A DNA stretch of 64,000 bases from Cyrtodaria siliqua (GCA_037043455.1 JAWPHD010000007.1:620001-684000), one strand, 5' to 3'. Positions 34,097 through 43,763 are shown, numbered from the stretch's first letter. Made by a program: numbers and translations. Notes: a model not told the origin generated them from the letters alone.

Positions 34097-34741
34097 TTGT
34101 CCCTAGTCAATACCTGGTGGGCGGGACTTGAAGGTCATCGATACCAAGGGACGTAGGCCCGCTTTGTCGATGTGTTTCTAGTCCCAAACACCAGGTTTTG
34201 ATCTCGAACAATATAAACCCGCTCGCAATATTTTATTTCTTATCTGACATAGATTTTTTATGTTTTTTCAGAGATTGAACATCAAATAAACAAATTCTCA
34301 CAACTTATAATGTATGCCCATCTCTCAACTTCAAACGAAGTAACTAAACAGCTTTATCCAGTTCTTTAAACAATTTCAATTTGTTGTTTGAACGTAATGT
34401 TGTTTATTTTGTAGGTTTTCTGTCGTTTAAAAGTGTTTACATGACGTCCTAGTAGTTAAAGGGCGTGACGTCAGAGGTATTGATAGGAATATCTAACATG
34501 GTTTATTAAAATACTCAATGTTGACTGATTATTGGGGAGGTCTTAGTAAAGCTATACAATACCTCTGACGTCATGTACGTCAACCGTTAAGACGTCATTT
34601 TAAACGCCAGAAAACGCAGTTACCGTTGAGACGTTATTGTAAATGATCAAAACCTGGTGTTTGGGACTTGAAACCGCGGGCCTGTGGCCTTTGGTATCGA
34701 TGAATTTCAAGTCCTGCCCACCAGGTATTGATCTGGGACAA
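34097..34741. repeat. Large nested palindrome (fold-back element)
   Basis: Outer arms 34097-34205 and 34645-34741 (TTGTCCC...CAATACCTGGTGGGC against GCCCACCAGGTATTG...GGGACAA). Inner arms 34440-34482 and 34557-34600, including a perfect TGACGTCAGAGGTATTG pair. The left side has about 200 bp of extra sequence. No transposase. Confidence 0.7.
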
Positions 34742-36841
34742 TATAATTTAAAAACACCTCAATCTCAATAACCAATCAGCATCGAGAATAAACTATGTTA
34801 GATATGTAATTACCGATTATATATTAAATACGTGTTTTGAAAGTAAAATAATAAAGGAACAAAGTAACAACAGTTTATCATATGTTGCCATATTTAATTG
34901 CTAGTCCATAGGATTAGGTTATCCTCCAGATGTTTCTCAGATAACCTCACTGTGATGTTATAAACGATGTTGCTCGCATAAAGAATCCCTTTCGGCTGGA
35001 ATATAAGCAAACATTTCAAATAATAGCATGATGTATGCATATGGAGATATTTTCTTTGATTATTGAAACTTCCTTATGGATTATTTCTGATAGTGTTTGA
35101 TCAATGAATGACACAAACATTATATTAAACAATATTCAAGAAGAGTTTTGCTCTATCACTAATACGTTTGCGTCATTGTTAACAGCTATCTATTTGGTTA
35201 TGTTCGAACGTATATTATAAAGGATGGCATGAGACAGCGTAACTGTACTGTATATTGCAGTATCGAGTAAATGTTCATACCATAGGATGAACATGTCAAA
35301 GAAGGAAACGAAGTCAATGAACTAGTATACAATACTGACATTGACCATAAGGTACTAAATATACTCTCCTTTGCCTAACTCGGACTGCAGACATTTTACA
35401 AAATATCCCCTTTGTTAATAGCCCCTTTATTACAGGGGATTCGCATAGTTTTAACCATTTTAATGCGTCTCCCGATAATCACATTGATATTCAAAAGCGT
35501 TGATTACCTAGACGTGAAAAGCATGGTTTTTATGGTAGATGTACCTACAATAGAACCATGATTCCAATGTTTGTAACACGTGTATGTCCCCATACGCACC
35601 TTTCTGTCAAGTATTCTGAAGTCATCATGCAACGTAAGCGTATACCACCCTTATGCAATAGAACTAACCTTAAATTAAATATCACACATGTAAGCGGCAA
35701 ATGTAAATACCAGTTTGAAAATGGCTAAAAGATATCAAGTGACTTACAAAAACATATTCGAATGGCGTGATATTGTTCTCTTTGGAGAGCTTTATGTAAA
35801 CGCATCTGGTATTTAAGGTTATTTTGTTGAAATACGGCAGTTCTTTACGCAGACATTGCGTGACTGCTTCAGAAACCTCGTCGGGAAAATACATGAACAG
35901 TGACCTATATGTACTTATCATTCTAACCAAAGGAAACATGCCTTTATGGTTAGATAGTTACATACTGCCAAAAGAGCCATGATTATAACGTCTATTACTT
36001 GCGGAAATGGCCAATCTATACTAACTTGCACAAATGATGCCCGCTTGAGAGACCGGTGAATTTCAACAAGATACCCTCATGCATATCGTAATCAATATAC
36101 ATGTATGTTAGTAATCTGTATACGTGTTTTAAGACATGTCAGTCATAATGTATTATCTACCATGCCATCGTAATTAACTTTTTTGTTAAATACAGATTAA
36201 GACATGTTTATCAGTTTCAATCGGCTTGATTCGGGTCTTTTTTTTAAATTGTTTTGTTGGTTTATTTTTGAAATATCTTTCTTTAACCGTACAATAGCAC
36301 AGCTATATATTGATGTCACACAAAAAGAAATATCGTGCGAATGAAATCTATTTTTAAATTTTTTAAACAATCTCTATTCGTGCTATTCAGTCAACTACAT
36401 CCTTATTTTGTGGTAAATACATAGCAATGTTCTGTCATCAATAGGTAAATACAATATGTGGGTGGGACTTGCACTCGGGAAAATTATAATGCAAAAATAG
36501 ATATTTACACGGAGTATTTGTTTCTGTATATTAAATTAAAAGAAGCCAAAACAAAAAAGGCTAATGTGCGTGTTATTTTTCATGTGCTGGCAAACTCGCA
36601 CGTACGTCTCTTATATTTGTCACCAGCGGCTGTAGTTAAGTTTCGTGTATTGACGATAACACTGTTGAGTTGTCTCAGTTTAATCTTGATGAAACCTTGA
36701 TTATTGTGAGTATCCTTCTACTAATAAGTCACACAATGCTACATGTGATACACATGAAACTATCACTTACTGATATAAACAGCCGGTATATTACATGGCG
36801 ATGTAAACAGTTCCGTTGTATTGTGATGACAGTAGGGTAAA
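34742..36841. other. No recognisable feature
   Basis: About 2.1 kb with only short ORFs lacking motifs (for example 35682-35939 minus, 36458-36700 plus). No known repeat seen. Confidence 0.5.
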
Positions 36842-37310
36842 GAAATATAAAAATATCGGACAGTGAAAGTAGCATTCAAGGAGGACAGTCAACCACAAAA
36901 CACAACAACAACCACGCAAACAGACAAACAAGAGGCAAAACTAATAATAAAGAAGAGTATGATAATGGACCTTTGGAAACGGCCGAAAACGACACATACG
37001 AAATATTGCAATCTCGGTTTGATTGAGACTATTCATGAGCGGTAGTGAAATATGCTAGCTACCGCTCACGCAAACGACATCACAAACAACATAGGGTTGA
37101 CAATAGGGCTACCGACTTGGAACGGTCAGCGGCAAAGTAGGCCACTAGGGGTTAAACCGGTTCTAAGCCTTGCGTTTGGTGCACCTAGAACTGTTTTTAA
37201 ACCCCCAGCGGCTTGGTTTCAAGGCGGCAGCCCTATTGCCAATCTGTGGTTTTGGTTGACTTTGTTCTGTGAAAGCTACATTTCCGGTTAGACTTTTATT
37301 TCTACTTTCG
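36842..37310. repeat. Two PLE-tails joined as an inverted repeat, with Family B inside
   Basis: 36842-37165 is a minus-strand tail and 37166-37310 is a plus-strand tail; they meet at the GGTTCTA/TAGAACTG segment. A Family B repeat (36956-37071, minus) splits the first tail between its CTAATA and CAAACGACATCAC segments. Confidence 0.6.
36956..37071 (-). repeat. Family B repeat, 5'-truncated
   Basis: Minus sense. Perfect 10-bp stem TGAGCGGTAG/CTACCGCTCA, then GTCTC/GAGAT around AATCAAACC. Begins abruptly at CGTGAGCGG, without the upstream 150 bp seen in other copies. Confidence 0.65.
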
Positions 37311-37327
37311 ATGAAGCTGTTTGTAAC

Positions 37328-37360
37328 TAAGTAAGTAAGTAAGTAAGTAAGCAAGCAAAT
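37328..37360. repeat. (AAGT)n microsatellite
   Basis: About eight AAGT/AAGC units 200 bp upstream of the copy 1 LTR. Confidence 0.8.
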
Positions 37361-37884
37361 AAAAAAAAGAAATAGTTTATTAAAGTGACATATGCATATA
37401 CAATTAAAACAAAAATTATAAAAATGCTACATATTTAAATAAATACTGAATTCAGTCAAAATATCAAAACACTTTCAACTAAAGTATAATGAATAATGAT
37501 ACAATTACTCATATACAGAATGAGTAGAGTTTCTTCTCTTTCGAAAAGATTTTACTAGGAACTCACAAAATGTCACGGGTAGAGCGTACTGGTCGCATAT
37601 AGCTCTTGTATCGGTTACACCCAAAATCTATTGTTCGAGTTGAAACAATTTCACAATATTCATGATCTATTCATGTAACACGTAAAAGCGTGCACATTTT
37701 AAGTGGCCGCCAGAGAGGCCGTGTCATAAGTTTAGTTTTGTGCTAATGCATGTAAACGTATAGGTATATTTTCCTTAAACGGCAAAATTGTATAAGGGCC
37801 TCGCGTGTAGATTCAATACTGTAGATTTAGCCACGTTTGTCACGGACTGAACGGGGCAAATAATGATTTGGGCGTAATGTTTGC

Positions 37885-37891
37885 TATAAAA
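37885..37891 (+). promoter_or_regulatory. LTR TATA box, copy 1
   Basis: TATAAAA about 322 bp into the LTR, repeated at 44088-44094 and, in copy 2, at 57306-57312. It is the only strong TATA match in this part of the LTR. Transcription would be expected to start about 30 bp downstream, near or inside the covarying stem-loop. The start itself is inferred. Confidence 0.6.
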
Positions 37892-37906
37892 CCCATTGTC
37901 TTCTAG

Positions 37907-37928
37907 CTTTCGCCGGGATCATCGAAAG
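37907..37928 (+). promoter_or_regulatory. Covarying LTR stem-loop, copy 1 5' LTR
   Basis: CTTTCG pairs with CGAAAG around the 10-nt loop CCGGGATCAT. In copy 2 the arms are CTATCG and CGATAG (57328-57349 and 63421-63442), so both sides of one pair changed and pairing was kept. The same sequence recurs in the copy 1 3' LTR at 44110-44131. It could be an RNA hairpin or a palindromic protein site just below the TATA box. Confidence 0.6.
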
Positions 37929-38568
37929 TACTTTGTTGGAACAGAGATTGGACGGCAAATTTCACAGGCAACATGTGGTTAGTAATTTTATTAAACTTTT
38001 ATCGTATATTTGTATTCAGTGGGCGGCGCCATCTTGTTTGGCGGTTACGACATCCGGTTAGCATTGATGTTTCTCAAACATAACTTTAGACTAGCATATG
38101 ATTTTGAAGTTACTTTATTAGATGTAATTATTGTAATTGATCATTAATTGTAAAACAATATTAATTTGATAACAGTGGATAATAGGTGCATTAGTTAACG
38201 TTGGCGTATAACTCAGTGATTGTAATACACGATTGTTAACATTAATTAACAATGATATGAGTGACAAGAATAAATGTTCGACGCGTATGCATAGCGTTGT
38301 GTAATGTGGTCATTAGTTGACATGCGTGCATGCATAACTCAGTGAGTGTAATATATGAGTAATTTGATCATGTTTATATTACATGTATTAGGGGCATTGA
38401 TTAAAAGCGACGTACATAGTGTATACATGGCGTTGTAAAATATGTATACATTGCTACTCATCATTTGTACATATATTGATTGAATAATGATTTGTTTGGG
38501 TAATGATAATTATGCAAGATTGTTATGTTTGTCAACCGACATCTAAAACGTATGTATAATTACAGCCT

Positions 38569-38655
38569 AAGCCATCCAGGATATAAGCCATCCAGGATAT
38601 AAGGATCCAGGATATAAGCCATCCAGGATATAAGCCATCCAGGGTTGGAGTAAGC
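38569..38655 (+). repeat. 17-bp LTR minisatellite, copy 1
   Basis: Five near-perfect units of the type AAGCCATCCAGGATAT, one of them shortened. The copy 1 3' LTR has the same number. Copy 2 has only about two units (57860-57910). Part of the LTR length difference between copies comes from this array. Confidence 0.75.
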
Positions 38656-38713
38656 CATCTAGGTTTGGATATCCAGGAGTGGAGCTAAGCTTCCACGCAT
38701 AACGTTACAAGCG

Positions 38714-38947
38714 GTGGAGACGGTCCCCGTACCTGCGCAGCCAGGTTTTACTAACGACAACCCCCGGGACACAAGGTGGGCCCGTTACCAGTCCTCACTG
38801 GAGGAATATCATTCACAATCTCAGTGGAGATTAACTATCATTGCATCGCGTCATCAACCCTTACAGAAGGCATTTGATGACAATCATCCATTGAATTCGC
38901 GCATCATCATCTTCATGAGCTCTCGCGCATCACAGTTATCGCGCTAG
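38714..38947 (+). other. 77-codon open frame in the LTR with no start codon
   Basis: The frame is open from about 38663 to the stop at 38945-38947. It begins with GTG in the called reading, and the only internal ATG is near its end. It recurs at 44917-45150 and 57961-58194 with one amino-acid change (I to V) in copy 2. With no usable ATG and few substitutions to judge by, it may be chance. A spliced exon or non-AUG start cannot be excluded. No known domain is recognised. Confidence 0.3.
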
Positions 38948-39200
38948 ATCAACATTGTTATAATAGCTTTAACAACTCTTTAGTGTCTTAGACATTCAGT
39001 ATTTATAACAATACTAAGAACGTCTTAAACGTTCAGGAGAACATTCTTTTCATAGTTCATTTGTGTATTCGCTTGTTTTTTTAGATAATTGTATATATAT
39101 TAAACATATTTTAAAGGTTGCATTAAACTTATGTAAATGCATTCACCATCATTGATTCTTTCCTGAGTTAGCCCAACCACTAAGGTCATCCTGTGACAAC

Positions 39201-39218
39201 TGGTGTCAGAAGTGGGAT
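39201..39218 (+). promoter_or_regulatory. Primer binding site, tRNA-Leu type
   Basis: TGGTGTCAGAAGTGGGAT follows the LTR end after a two-base spacer (AC), the usual spacing in gypsy elements. It complements the 3' end of animal tRNA-Leu genes (CCCACTCCTGACACCA) with about one mismatch. The site implies priming from tRNA-Leu although no RT is encoded. Confidence 0.75.
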
Positions 39219-39864
39219 TTTGGGCGACTACGGAGGGAAAGAATCAATAAGTGATCTTTATTATGATATACTAAATCTCTACTTATTATTTTAGAATTGT
39301 GTACCACCCTCTGGTCCATCAAGGCGACTGCCGACGATCACGGCCACAGCTTGGAAGACAAGTCAAGACACGACAAGGGTAGGGTGAGTCCAAACTGGTG
39401 TTTTGTCCGTTCTTTCCTTGGCGCGAGGTCGCAGTGGTCTACACGAGTGGGTCTGAGGCACTTTTGCTCAATAATTTGGGTGTTTGTTTTTACCTCCCTG
39501 ATATACACATAGTATCCAATTAGGTTGACGAACAAGACGTTCTACTCATGTTGTGACACTCGAGTATACTTTTATTAATGGGAGAAGTAAATATACATGT
39601 ACATGTTATACACATTTCGATGATTGTTTAAGGTTTATGTCCAATATCAAATTAAGATATTTTATGTAGTGTATATGTTTTGTGGAAGCTAGATACTATC
39701 TATACATAACCGTTAGTAGTTAGCGCTAGTACAAATGTGTATGTAACTTGTCCTATGATGATGCCCAGGTATTTACTGAGGACACAGTGACTTACCATTA
39801 GTAGTTAGTTGAGTAGAATTATTAGTGACGGGTGTATTGTAATTATTGTAGTGTGTAGTCCACA

Positions 39865-42800
39865 ATGTCTATAACCATGACGTCCATAAAGGATCTTACG
39901 GAAATGGGTAAGGAGTTAGGTTATGCTGCAGAGGAGCTTAGAACCTTTGTTAAAGACGAACAGGCTAGGGAAAGGGAATTTAGACTTAAGGAAAGAGAAT
40001 TAGAGAAAGATAGGCTAGAATTCGAAAGTAGGTTAGCTAAAGAGAAGCGAGATGAAGAAAGTAGACTAGCCACAGAGAAGCTAGAATTAGAAAGTAGATT
40101 AGCTAAAGAGAAGTTAGATGCTGATAAAGAGAATTTAGAATTCGAAAGTAGATTAGCTAAAGAGAAGCTAGATGCTGATAAAGAGAAGCTAGAATTAGAA
40201 GGCAGGTTAGCTAAAGAGAAGCGAGATGATGAAAGCAGAATAGTAAGGGAGAAGCAAGAGTTAGAACATGAGAGGTTCGAAACAGATGGTAGACTAGCTA
40301 AGGCTAAGATGATAATGGAAAGGGAGCAAAAGGAGTTTGATCATAAGTTAGCTTTAGAGTTGGAAGCAGCTAAGACACATAGTAAGGACAGTAAAACTGA
40401 AGGGAAAGATAGTTATTCTGGAAAGTTAAAAGGTTCGAAGTTACCATACTTTGATGCTGACAAAGATAACATGGACAGTTACTTGTTACGGTTCGAGCGT
40501 TATGCTGAGTTACAGGAATGGACCAAAGATAAGTGGGCAGTTCATTTAAGTGCGTTATTGAGAGGCAAGGCCTTAGATGTATTTTCTAGATTACCTAGTT
40601 TAGATGCTCTTGACTATGACAAGTTAAAGGATGCTCTTTTAAAGAGATTTGAGTTAACTGAAGAAGGTTTTAGAAAGCGGTTTAGAGCTTGTCTGCCTGA
40701 GAAAGGCGAGTCATTTATTCAGTTCATTAGTAGATCTAGAAATTACTTAGATAGGTGGTTAGAGTTAGGGAAGGTAGCGCAGACTTATCAGGGCCTCATA
40801 GATTTCTTGTTGCGGGACCAGCTATTCAATGTTTGTAGTAGAGATCTGTTCTTATTTCTGAAAGAAAGAAAACTAACTAGTGTAGATGAAATGGCAACTC
40901 AAGCAGATCAGTTTGCCGAGGCTAGAGGTGGAGCTCATAATGTAGTGTCGAAAGACAGAACTTTTAGAGATAGGCAAGGGGACGATCATAAACAGAAAGG
41001 CCAGAGTGGAAACTATAGAGGTGGTGGTAGTTCGATGGGTGCTAGAGGAGGTAGCAATAGTGGTAACATAGGTAGACCTTTTATTCGTTGTCGTCACTGT
41101 AATGGGAATCATGCTTCACATGAGTGTAGGAAAGCGGTGAAAGTGTCCGCTGTCGTAGACAATTTTAGTGAAAATAGTAGAGTGGACAACAATGTAGGGA
41201 GTCAGAACCAAGGTTTTAACAACCCATGGAATTTCGGTAGAGGTAGAGGTGGTCAAAACCGTGGTAGAGGTAGAGGCAGAGGTAGTAATAGTCCGGTTAT
41301 TAAAACCGAGAGTAGTAGCTGTTGTGTTAAAGCGGATGGTGTAATGGCGAAGATCGGAACATGTCTCTTTCCGTATGCAAATCTTCCAACGGCAGATGGT
41401 AGAGTGAATGGCACGGACGTAATTGTAATGAGGGATACAGGTTGTACAGGTGTGGTAGTTAGGCGTAGTTTAGTTACGGATGACCAGTTGGTAGGTAAAC
41501 AGTCACCGTGTATGTTGTTAAATAAATCGGTAGAGCACGTGCCAATAGCGAGAATAGATGTAGATACACCTTTCTTTAAAGGGACTACAGAGGCACTATG
41601 TATGGATGACCCGATGTATGATTTAACGATAGGGAACATAGATGGTTCAGCACTTCCGGTAATGTCCGATTTTAGAAGTAGCATAAGTAATGCCGTAGAG
41701 ACTAGAGCGCAGGTTCAGAAGCAAGCTCAGGCTTATAGAAAATTAAAGGTTCCTGCAGCCGTAGGTGACATATCTAAAGCGGAGTTTATAGAAGCACAAA
41801 CTCAAGACGAGTCATTGGGTCCTTGTAAGGTGAAGGCCAAGGATGGTGTAGTGAAGAAGTGTAAAGGGTCCGGTAGTTGTAAGTTTGTACATAAGAATAG
41901 GTTATTGTACAGAGAATTTGAAGATAGTGGTAGTAGACAGTTTCACCAATTAGTGGTACCTACCCAGTATAGAACGACAGTGCTTAAGGTAGCTCATGAG
42001 TCGATTATGGGAGGTCATTTAGGCGTAAAGAAAACGTCAGATAGAGTATTGGCAGAATTTTATTGGCCAGGCGTTAGTGGAGATGTAACTAGGTATTGTA
42101 GGTCCTGCGATGTATGCCAAAGGACAGTACCAAAAGGTCGAGTGACCAAAGTACATTTAGGTCAGATGCCACTGATAGATACACCATTTAAGAGGGTAGC
42201 CGTAGACATAGTTGGACCAATTTTTCCAGTGTCGGATAGGAAAAATAGGTACATTTTAACCATGGTAGACTATGCAACTAGGTATCCGGAGGCAGTAGCA
42301 TTGCCCTCAATTGAAACTGAGAGAGTAGCTGAGGCATTAGTTGATATGTTCAGTAGGCTAGGTGTACCAGAGGAAATGCTGACTGATTGTGGGTCACAGT
42401 TTACGTCAGAACTTATGGCTGAAGTAAGCAGGTTATTGTCTTTGCGTCAAATCATGACAACACCATATCACCCTATGTGTAACGGGTTAGTTGAACGATT
42501 TAACGGGACGTTAAAGCAAATGTTACGGCGTATGTGTACCGAGAGACCCAAAGATTGGGACAAGTATCTCAATGCTTTATTGTTTGCATTTAGAGAGGTA
42601 CCACAAGAGAGTTTAGGATTCTCTCCGTTTGAGTTATTGTACGGTAGGTCAGTTAGAGGTCCCATGAGGATTCTTAGAGAGATGTGGGCAGGTGAAGTAG
42701 ATAGTGATGAGGTTAAGACTACATATCAGTATGTTTTAGATCTGAAGGAGAAACTAGAGGAGACTTGTAAGATAGCTCAAAGTCAGTTAGTTAAGGCAAG

Positions 42801-43479
42801 TACCAAGTACAAACGGTACTATGACCAGAAAGCTAGAGCTAGGAAGTTTAAGATAGATGACCAGGTGTTACTGTTACTCCCGACCGACAATAACAAGTTG
42901 TTATTACAATGGAAAGGTCCGTTTTACGTTAGAGGGATAGTGAACACTATGGATTACCGTATCGAGATAAACGGAAAGTTAAAGACCTTTCATGCGAATA
43001 TGCTGAAAGAGTATATCAGTAGAACCGATAATGTGCAACAAGGGGTATTAAATGTAGTTAATGTTGCAGTTATTGAGGATAGTGAGGAAGGCAGTAGTGA
43101 GGACACTAGTCCCACATATTCTCCCACTAGTGTAGGTAAGGAGACAGCAGCCGATGTAGATATATCGGGCATGCTTAGTGTAGCAGAGAAACGCGAGGTA
43201 AGTCGTTTAGACTCTGAGTGTAGTACTGTTCGGTCCGATAAGTCGAGACCAACAGATGTAGTGCAGTGTAGCTTTAAGCACACGTTAGCAAAGCCGATTA
43301 GGGAAACGAGAGACCCTACTCCATTTCGCAAACAATATACTGGTAATGCGATGGATGCGATGTGTAAAGTTGGAGTTCTTGTAGTGACAGGAAGTAGTGT
43401 TATTAGTAACCGTAAAGTCGGGGTAATAGATCGTGGAAAGCACAATATTGGGACAGACTATTTAAGTCGCCGCACATAA
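39865..43479 (+). CDS. Gag-protease-integrase polyprotein without RT/RNase H
   Basis: 1204 residues from an ATG at 39865. In order: an acidic/basic coiled coil (about 25-172) built from repeats of the ESRLAKEKLD type; a retrotransposon Gag domain (about 190-300); a Gly/Arg-rich stretch; a CX2CX3HX4C zinc knuckle (C409, C412, H416, C421); an RG box (458-473); an aspartic protease site DTG (524-526); an integrase zinc domain (H711, H718, C748, C751); a catalytic core with D781, D841 and E877 (35 residues between the last two); and a GPF module (WKGPFY, 1016-1021). Residues 1130-1178 resemble the start of a gypsy RT. The C-terminal NIGTDYLSRR resembles the end of RNase H. The RT catalytic core is absent. 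Domain calls rest on motifs; the absence of RT is directly visible. Expected to act in a virus-like particle and in integration, depending on another element's RT. Confidence 0.93.
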   Translation: MSITMTSIKDLTEMGKELGYAAEELRTFVKDEQAREREFRLKERELEKDRLEFESRLAKEKRDEESRLATEKLELESRLAKEKLDADKENLEFESRLAKEKLDADKEKLELEGRLAKEKRDDESRIVREKQELEHERFETDGRLAKAKMIMEREQKEFDHKLALELEAAKTHSKDSKTEGKDSYSGKLKGSKLPYFDADKDNMDSYLLRFERYAELQEWTKDKWAVHLSALLRGKALDVFSRLPSLDALDYDKLKDALLKRFELTEEGFRKRFRACLPEKGESFIQFISRSRNYLDRWLELGKVAQTYQGLIDFLLRDQLFNVCSRDLFLFLKERKLTSVDEMATQADQFAEARGGAHNVVSKDRTFRDRQGDDHKQKGQSGNYRGGGSSMGARGGSNSGNIGRPFIRCRHCNGNHASHECRKAVKVSAVVDNFSENSRVDNNVGSQNQGFNNPWNFGRGRGGQNRGRGRGRGSNSPVIKTESSSCCVKADGVMAKIGTCLFPYANLPTADGRVNGTDVIVMRDTGCTGVVVRRSLVTDDQLVGKQSPCMLLNKSVEHVPIARIDVDTPFFKGTTEALCMDDPMYDLTIGNIDGSALPVMSDFRSSISNAVETRAQVQKQAQAYRKLKVPAAVGDISKAEFIEAQTQDESLGPCKVKAKDGVVKKCKGSGSCKFVHKNRLLYREFEDSGSRQFHQLVVPTQYRTTVLKVAHESIMGGHLGVKKTSDRVLAEFYWPGVSGDVTRYCRSCDVCQRTVPKGRVTKVHLGQMPLIDTPFKRVAVDIVGPIFPVSDRKNRYILTMVDYATRYPEAVALPSIETERVAEALVDMFSRLGVPEEMLTDCGSQFTSELMAEVSRLLSLRQIMTTPYHPMCNGLVERFNGTLKQMLRRMCTERPKDWDKYLNALLFAFREVPQESLGFSPFELLYGRSVRGPMRILREMWAGEVDSDEVKTTYQYVLDLKEKLEETCKIAQSQLVKASTKYKRYYDQKARARKFKIDDQVLLLLPTDNNKLLLQWKGPFYVRGIVNTMDYRIEINGKLKTFHANMLKEYISRTDNVQQGVLNVVNVAVIEDSEEGSSEDTSPTYSPTSVGKETAADVDISGMLSVAEKREVSRLDSECSTVRSDKSRPTDVVQCSFKHTLAKPIRETRDPTPFRKQYTGNAMDAMCKVGVLVVTGSSVISNRKVGVIDRGKHNIGTDYLSRRT

Positions 43480-43750
43480 TGACCGGTTTAATACAATAGT
43501 GTATTGCAGTGTATTGTACAATAGTAGTATATGTTACGACAGGGTAGTGTACAATTGTAGAATAGTGTTGAAATTGTAATTACATATTATATTAGGTTAT
43601 AACTGCAGTGGTAATAGTTAACATACTCAAGCGATTGAGCGATCAGCTTGTACGTTTTGTCGCTCGTTTGCTCAGAAGAATTAATAGTTTCTTAACGTGT
43701 AAATATTAATTATCATTTTGTTGAATTTTAAAAGTGTAGCACTTTCTTTA

Positions 43751-43763
43751 AGTGGGGAGATGT
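43751..43763 (+). other. Polypurine tract, copy 1
   Basis: AGTGGGGAGATGT lies directly before the TGTCAC start of the 3' LTR. This is the expected plus-strand primer position, and the same tract is at 63062-63074 in copy 2. Confidence 0.75.

Larger units (their letters stand above)
37563..39198 (+). repeat. 5' LTR, copy 1
   Basis: 1636 bp matching 43766-45401 without indels. It ends in GTGACA, the inverse of the TGTCAC that begins the other LTRs. It holds a TATA box near 37885, a stem-loop just downstream, a 12-bp direct repeat (ATAACTCAGTGA at 38208 and 38334) bracketing 126 bp missing from copy 2, a run of about five 17-bp units near 38570-38650, and a 77-codon open frame without ATG (38714-38947). 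Confidence 0.93.

Noticed and set aside
35682..36700. Host gene exons in the 34.7-36.8 kb stretch
   Set aside because: ORFs under 90 codons, no motifs, no supported splice pattern by eye.
37907..37928. Hammerhead ribozyme in the LTR (CGAAAG after a short loop)
   Set aside because: No CTGATGA core, and copy 2 changes the GAAA to GATA while keeping the stem.
39297..39535. Leader ORFs (39297-39512 plus, 39338-39535 minus) as small proteins
   Set aside because: Not kept open in equivalent form on the plus strand in copy 2, and no motif.
40873..41684. Minus-strand ORFs within the polyprotein gene (also 42990-43445 and the copy 2 equivalents)
   Set aside because: Shadows of the plus-strand coding frame; Ser/Thr/Leu-rich composition follows from complementing the Gly/Arg/Asp-rich codons.
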